Shown here: positions 7,017-10,968 of the stretch, one piece after another
Layout: each line of letters starts with the position of its first letter
How positions within the stretch are numbered: position 1 is the stretch's first letter
Source: CAG-452 sp045531335
Lineage (GTDB): Bacteria; Bacillota; Clostridia; TANB77; CAG-508
DNA length: 10,968 nt
Direction: 5' to 3'
Assembly (NCBI GenBank): GCA_045531335.1
Contig: JAZSDU010000030.1
Span: 1 to 10,968, forward strand
Made by a program: the position numbers and the translations under genes
The notes under the pieces: generated by a model
Seen by the model: the letters and a program-made list of their open reading frames with translations, nothing else
What the model was told of the DNA's origin: nothing
Database searches by the model: none

Positions 7017-7045
7017 TTGACTATCAGCAAAATTTAATGTATTAT
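7017..7045 (+). promoter_or_regulatory. Sigma-A-type promoter for clpE-pgsA
   Basis: TTGACT (7017-7022) and TATTAT (7040-7045) have a 17-base spacer; a consensus TATAAT also starts at 7043 with a longer, 20-base spacer. No clear CtsR direct-repeat heptad or CIRCE element was seen nearby. Confidence 0.55.
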
Positions 7046-7081
7046 AATAGATATACTTATGTAGGAAGGCAGGAAGTAAAT

Positions 7082-9365
7082 ATGTTGTGTTCAATTTGCC
7101 ATAAAAATATGGCTGTAATTTTTACTAAAAAAATAGATGGTGATAAAAGCTCTATGGAAGGGCTTTGTTATAATTGTGCAAAAGAAAAAGGAATTAATCC
7201 TTTAGAAGTACTTGCAAAACAAGCTAATCTTTCTGAAGAAGAATTAAATGATATGTCAAAACAATTTGAAAATTTATTTGATGATTTATCTGAAAATTTT
7301 AATATAGATGAATTAAATGAAGAAGATATTGAATCAAATGGGGGAATCCCTCTTGGTTCTATTTTTTCTAATATGTTCGGAGCAAAATCTTCTGAATCTA
7401 AAGAAGATTCTAATTCTAAGAAAAAAGTAAAAACCGAAAAAAGGCCAAAAGAAAAGAAAAAAAGTTTCTTAGATATTTATGGAACAAACTTAACAAATAA
7501 AGCTAGAAAAAATGAATTAGATATTGTAATTGGAAGGGACAAAGAGATTGAAAGAGTTATTCAAATATTGAATAGACGTTCTAAAAATAATCCTTGTTTA
7601 ATAGGGGAACCAGGCGTACGGAAAAACAGCAATTGCCCAAGGATTAGCAATTAAAATTGCAGAGAAAAAAGTACCTGCGAAATTACTAAATAAAGAAGTT
7701 TACTTGCTTGATATGACAGCAGTTATTGCCGGAACTCAATTCAGAGGTCAATTTGAGGGAAGAATGAAAACTTTAATTGATGAATGCAAACAAGCTGGAA
7801 ATATTATTTTAGTTATAGATGAAATTCACAATATAATAGGTGCTGGTGACGCTGAACATTCAATGAATGCAGCAAATATCTTAAAACCTTCTCTTTCAAA
7901 TGGAGAAATTCAATTAATTGGAACAACTACTTTAAAAGAATATAGAAAATATATAGAAAAAGATTCTGCATTAGAAAGAAGATTCCAACCAGTGCTTGTT
8001 GAGGAACCTAATATAGAAGATACTATTGAAATTCTAAAAGGAATAAAAAAATATTATGAGGATTTTCATAAAGTAAAAATTTCTAATGATGTAATTTCTC
8101 AAACTGTTAAAATGTCTGAAAAATATATACATGATAGATTTTTACCTGATAAAGCGATTGATATATTAGATGAAGCTTGTTCAAAAATCAACTTAGGAAA
8201 TAAAGAGTTATATGAATTAGAAATATTAAAAAATAGACTTGCAAAAATCCAAGAAGAAAAAGAAGAAGCAGTTGAGTCTGATTCTATAGAAGATTACCAA
8301 AAAGCAGCTGATTTAAAAACAGAAGAATGTAACATACTAGAAAGAATAGAAGAATTGAATCAAAAACTTGAATTGACTAGTCTTACAATTAATGATATTG
8401 CTGAAGTAATTGAACATTCTACTAAAATACCTGTTAAAAAAATCACTGAAGCTGAAACAGTTAAATTGTTAAATCTTGAACAAAATCTACACAATAGAGT
8501 AATAGGCCAAAATGTTGCAGTTGAAGCAGTATCAAGAGCTATTAGAAGAAATAGGGCTGGGCTTCAAAGTACAAAAAGACCACCTTCATTTATATTCGTT
8601 GGACCAACTGGTGTAGGAAAAACAGAACTTGCAAAAACACTTGCATATGAAATGTTTGGAAGTGAGGATTCTTTGATTAGAGTTGATATGTCAGAATATA
8701 TGGAAAGTCATTCAACTTCTAAATTAATTGGCTCTCCTCCAGGATATGTGGGATATGATGATGCAGGACAATTAACAGAAAAAGTTAGAAGAAAACCTTA
8801 TTCAATAATACTTTTAGATGAAATTGAAAAAGCTCATCCTGATGTATTCAATATTCTTCTTCAAATATTAGATGATGGGAAATTAACAGATAGCCAAGGA
8901 AATACAGTAAACTTTGAAAATACAATAATAATTATGACTTCAAATGCAGGTTCAAATTTGAACAATAACTCTATAGGTTTTGGAAAATCAAGCTTTGACA
9001 AAGGAAAAATTGAAACTGCTTTAAAAGAAGTATTTAGACCAGAATTTTTAAATAGAGTTGATGAGATTGTTATATTTGATAGCTTAGCTAAAGATCAATT
9101 GCTTGAAATAGTAGATTTATTATTAAGTTATACATCAAAAGCCCTAGATAATAAAGATATAAAATTAGACATTTCACTAGATGCTAAAAATTATATATTA
9201 GAAAAAGGAACTGATTTAAAATATGGAGCAAGACCTTTAAGACGAGCTATACAAAGGTATGTAGAAGATCCTATTTCAGATATGATATTGAAATCAGAGG
9301 TTTTACCTTGCCAAACAATTTTTGTAAATTTAGAAAATGAACAATTAACATTTAAGGCAGAATAA
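7082..9365 (+). CDS. clpE: ClpE-type AAA+ unfoldase with N-terminal zinc finger, +1 frameshift in the first Walker A loop
   Basis: HSP100 ATPase that unfolds substrates and feeds them to ClpP. The N-terminus has the ClpE zinc finger CX2CX22CX2C (Cys3, 6, 29, 32) in place of the double Clp-N repeat. An acidic Asn/Glu/Lys-rich linker follows. AAA-1 has Walker A GEPGVGKT (175-182) and Walker B VIDE (Asp246-Glu247), then a UVR-like coiled coil (about 379-430). AAA-2 has Walker A GPTGVGKT (507-514), Walker B LLDE (579-580) and a ClpP-docking IGF loop (631-633). Frame 0 runs 7082-7654 and would make only 190 residues. Skipping C7619 gives a continuous 760-residue protein, a little longer than Bacillus ClpE. 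ATG 7082 is preferred over 7037, which lies inside the promoter; AGGAAG at 7071-7076 supports it. pgsA follows at close range. The N-terminal zinc finger also resembles McsA. Family call secure; whether the gene is active depends on the frameshift. Confidence 0.92.
7613..7654 (+). other. Candidate +1 recoding site in the clpE first P-loop
   Basis: The sequence reads GGC GTA CGG AAA AAC, with CGG at 7619-7621 and an in-frame TAA at 7652-7654. Removing C7619 gives GGC GTA GGA AAA ACA, a normal Gly-Val-Gly-Lys-Thr, and joins the long frame that ends at 9365. The second P-loop of the same protein (8610-8624) reads GGT GTA GGA AAA ACA with no extra base. AGGGG lies 11 bases upstream of CGG. The extra C is direct observation; frameshifting is inference. 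Confidence 0.6.
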
Positions 9366-9384
9366 TAAAAAAATGGAGGAACTT

Positions 9385-9999
9385 ATGTTTAAACATGTAC
9401 CAAACATCTTAACAATTATAAGATTTTTACTAATACCAATAATAGTAATATTTGCATTTGAAGATAACTATATAGCAACAATAATAGTACTTACAATATC
9501 AGGATTAACAGATGTGTTAGATGGTTATATTGCAAGAAAGTATAACTTCATATCTAATTTTGGAAAATTAATGGATCCTTTAGCTGATAAAATGACTCAA
9601 GTAGCACTTTTAGGAACCTTAACAATTCAAAAAATTATTCCAATTTGGATTATAGTTATTGTTATTATAAAAGAATTTTTAATGGTTTCTGGAGCTTCTT
9701 TCCTTTATGGAAAAGAGTTAGTAGTATCTAGTAAATGGTACGGAAAACTTGCAACTGTGTTATTCTATGTAGCAATTGTATGTTCTTTGTTTACTCAGTA
9801 TTGGAACGGAAGCTTAGTAAACCATCCAGAATATAGTCTGCCAAGTTTACCAGAATTTGATACATACATATATTACTTAGCTGTTATTACAACAATCTTT
9901 TCTTTAATAATGTACATTAAAGCATTTTATTTACAAGGCTATTTAAAAAAAGCTATGGAGCAAGAAAGTAGTCATATAGAAGAAAAAACAGATGCCTAG
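9385..9999 (+). CDS. pgsA: CDP-diacylglycerol--glycerol-3-phosphate 3-phosphatidyltransferase
   Basis: Integral membrane enzyme that transfers phosphatidyl from CDP-diacylglycerol to glycerol-3-phosphate, the committed step of phosphatidylglycerol and cardiolipin synthesis. The CDP-alcohol phosphotransferase signature D-x2-DG-x2-AR-x8-G-x3-D-x3-D is complete. Counted from an alternative ATG at 9373, it is Asp47, Asp50, Gly51, Ala54, Arg55, Gly64, Asp68 and Asp72; subtract 4 for the start given here. The opening PNILTIIRFLLIP is typical of PgsA. Several further hydrophobic helices follow, the last at about 160-185, then an acidic tail. The ATG at 9385 is preferred because GGAGG (9375-9379) sits 5 bases upstream; the ATG at 9373 overlaps that site. 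It lies 19 bases after clpE and is probably cotranscribed. Length (204 residues) is within the family range, slightly long. The stop codon lies inside the terminator palindrome. Confidence 0.95.
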   Translation: MFKHVPNILTIIRFLLIPIIVIFAFEDNYIATIIVLTISGLTDVLDGYIARKYNFISNFGKLMDPLADKMTQVALLGTLTIQKIIPIWIIVIVIIKEFLMVSGASFLYGKELVVSSKWYGKLATVLFYVAIVCSLFTQYWNGSLVNHPEYSLPSLPEFDTYIYYLAVITTIFSLIMYIKAFYLQGYLKKAMEQESSHIEEKTDA

Positions 10000-10010
10000 G
10001 CATCTGTTTT
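9985..10010 (+). terminator. Perfect palindromic bidirectional terminator overlapping the pgsA stop codon
   Basis: A perfect inverted repeat centred on CCTAGG, with arms AAAACAGATGCC and GGCATCTGTTTT, is followed by T-rich sequence. The pgsA stop TAG (9997-9999) lies at its centre. The A-run on the left gives a U-run in the other direction, so it can also end the leftward surface-protein gene. Confidence 0.9.
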
Positions 10011-10024
10011 ATTATATTGTTTTT

Positions 10025-10968
10025 TTATATTTCTTTATATTTATTGTATTTTAATAAACATACAACTGCAAATATTGCAACAATTACCATTATTCCTACA
10101 ACACTCGAAACTCCTGTGTCTGGCATTTCATTTTCTGTTTTTGTATCATCTTCTTTAATATCTTTAAAATCAGATTTGTCATCATCTTTTGCTGGAGTTT
10201 TATCTTTTTTGTATTCTACTAAAGTTATTTTTCCATCATTATCTCTATTGACATGATATATTATATTATCAGTAGTTGTAATTTCTGGTCCATAGTAGTA
10301 ATATCCGCCATTTTCAGACTCTTCTACTGTTCCTATTAAAACATTTTTTATTGTACAGCCTTTGCTTAATAAATGTTTCGCTTCAAAAGTTCCTGTCTTT
10401 ATTCCACTAACTGTATCAACGTAATATGTGTCTCCTAAATAATCTTTTATAAATACATATGGCGCACTATAATGATCTTGGCTACCTTCTAAAATAATAA
10501 CATCTCCTACTGTTGATACTCCAGTTATTTTATATTCTTTTCCATCTTCTATATTATATGAATACTCTGGCCCCATTAAATCTTTTGTTCCTTCTTTAAA
10601 TGTTATTGTTATTTTCTTAACTGGTTCTCTATTATCATCTGCATCATATACTCTTATTTCTTCATAACCACCATTTGTAAATACTCTTGATGGATCTTCA
10701 CTTGGATTGTTTTCAGGGTTCTCTCCTGGATTATTTCCTTCATCTCCTCCAGGTGTTTCTCCCGGATTTGTTGGTTCTTCTACAATTGATACTTCTATTT
10801 CTTTTGTATCTATATTATAACTTTGACTATTAGCATCATAAAGAACTATACCATTTAACGAAATTTTTGCTGTTGTATTTACTGGTGCTGTTTCTTTTAC
10901 TTTAAATGTCATTACAAATATATCATCGCTTGTTTTAGCTTGATTACAATATACAGCTATATTTCTAT
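10025..10968 (-). CDS. Sortase-anchored surface protein with cohesin-like domain, C-terminal part
   Basis: The frame is open through the right edge, so the N-terminus is missing; 313 residues are visible. The ATG at 10912 is internal, since the frame continues upstream with VYCNQAKTSDDIF. The first part (about 1-65) has the DIFVMTFKVKE beta-strand pattern of a cohesin-like fold, a tentative call. A linker rich in Pro, Gly, Asn and Glu (NPGE-type repeats) follows, then a beta-rich region with many Tyr and Gly. An acidic Asp/Lys spacer leads to the cell-wall sorting signal MPDTG, a hydrophobic helix and the basic tail KYNKYKEI. MPDTG differs from LPxTG at the first position but has the right architecture for sortase. 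It would be covalently attached to peptidoglycan. It shares the terminator at 9985-10010 with pgsA on the opposite strand. Ligand is unknown. Confidence 0.8.
   Translation of the reverse strand, partial: RNIAVYCNQAKTSDDIFVMTFKVKETAPVNTTAKISLNGIVLYDANSQSYNIDTKEIEVSIVEEPTNPGETPGGDEGNNPGENPENNPSEDPSRVFTNGGYEEIRVYDADDNREPVKKITITFKEGTKDLMGPEYSYNIEDGKEYKITGVSTVGDVIILEGSQDHYSAPYVFIKDYLGDTYYVDTVSGIKTGTFEAKHLLSKGCTIKNVLIGTVEESENGGYYYYGPEITTTDNIIYHVNRDNDGKITLVEYKKDKTPAKDDDKSDFKDIKEDDTKTENEMPDTGVSSVVGIMVIVAIFAVVCLLKYNKYKEI

Noticed and set aside
7011..7030. CtsR-type operator at TTGACT near the clpE promoter
   Set aside because: Only one partial half resembles the CtsR heptad; the required tandem repeat is absent, and the bases are explained by the -35 element.
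7037..7081. Upstream ATG at 7037 as the clpE start
   Set aside because: It overlaps the -10 region and has no Shine-Dalgarno, while ATG 7082 has AGGAAG and begins right at the zinc finger.
7619..7621. Homopolymer-type sequencing error as the cause of both frameshifts
   Set aside because: The inserted base is a single C outside any run, at the same motif position in two genes, with an almost identical clean P-loop at 8610-8624. An error of another type is not excluded and is kept as an alternative.
1..10968. CRISPR array, tRNA, rRNA, IS transposase or prophage genes
   Set aside because: No regularly spaced repeats, no recognisable tRNA or rRNA sequence and no transposase, integrase or phage structural gene was seen.

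Overview
The window is AT-rich throughout. Its genes have strong AGGAGG-type ribosome binding sites, and it carries a sortase-anchored surface protein, a ClpE-type chaperone and a Clostridia-style pilin-like protein. This suggests a low-GC Gram-positive (Bacillota), most likely an anaerobic, gut-type member of the Clostridia; the genus cannot be read from the sequence.

Layout. A leftward block runs from about 3960 to the left edge: rnhB (RNase HII) with its own promoter, a 151-base structured spacer, pdp (pyrimidine-nucleoside phosphorylase), a low-molecular-weight protein phosphatase of the YwlE type, and the N-terminal 60% or so of pcrA (UvrD-family helicase). The last three genes are tightly packed or overlapping. 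To the right is a solitary leftward pilin-like gene with a good promoter. A 381-base spacer holding a GC-rich inverted-repeat element follows, then a rightward membrane-anchored HtrA-type serine protease. Next comes a leftward membrane-anchored protein with a DUF4163/DUF3298-like ectodomain. It is divergent from a rightward pair: clpE (zinc-finger AAA+ unfoldase) and pgsA (phosphatidylglycerophosphate synthase). A perfect palindromic terminator separates pgsA from the leftward 3' part of a surface-protein gene with a cohesin-like domain and an MPDTG sortase signal.

The most striking observation is that pcrA and clpE are each broken by one extra C at the same functional point. In both, the C falls between the last variable codon and the GGA glycine codon of the Walker A loop (Gly-Lys-Thr). 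Skipping that one base restores a perfect P-loop and a full-length protein. Read in frame, the extra base creates the codon CGG, and by eye CGG occurs in frame nowhere else in about 3,330 codons of the window, although it occurs out of frame about 17 times. This fits obligate or regulated +1 ribosomal frameshifting at an undecoded or very slow CGG codon. A consensus error or real disabling mutations are the alternatives. The second P-loop of ClpE has almost the same bases and no extra C, which argues against a context-driven sequencing error.

Other themes are protein quality control and envelope maintenance (HtrA, ClpE, PgsA, pilin-like and sortase-anchored proteins) and DNA repair (RnhB, PcrA). 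Three intergenic sites share pieces of a dispersed GC-rich repeat with the signature TGTAGGGGCG.
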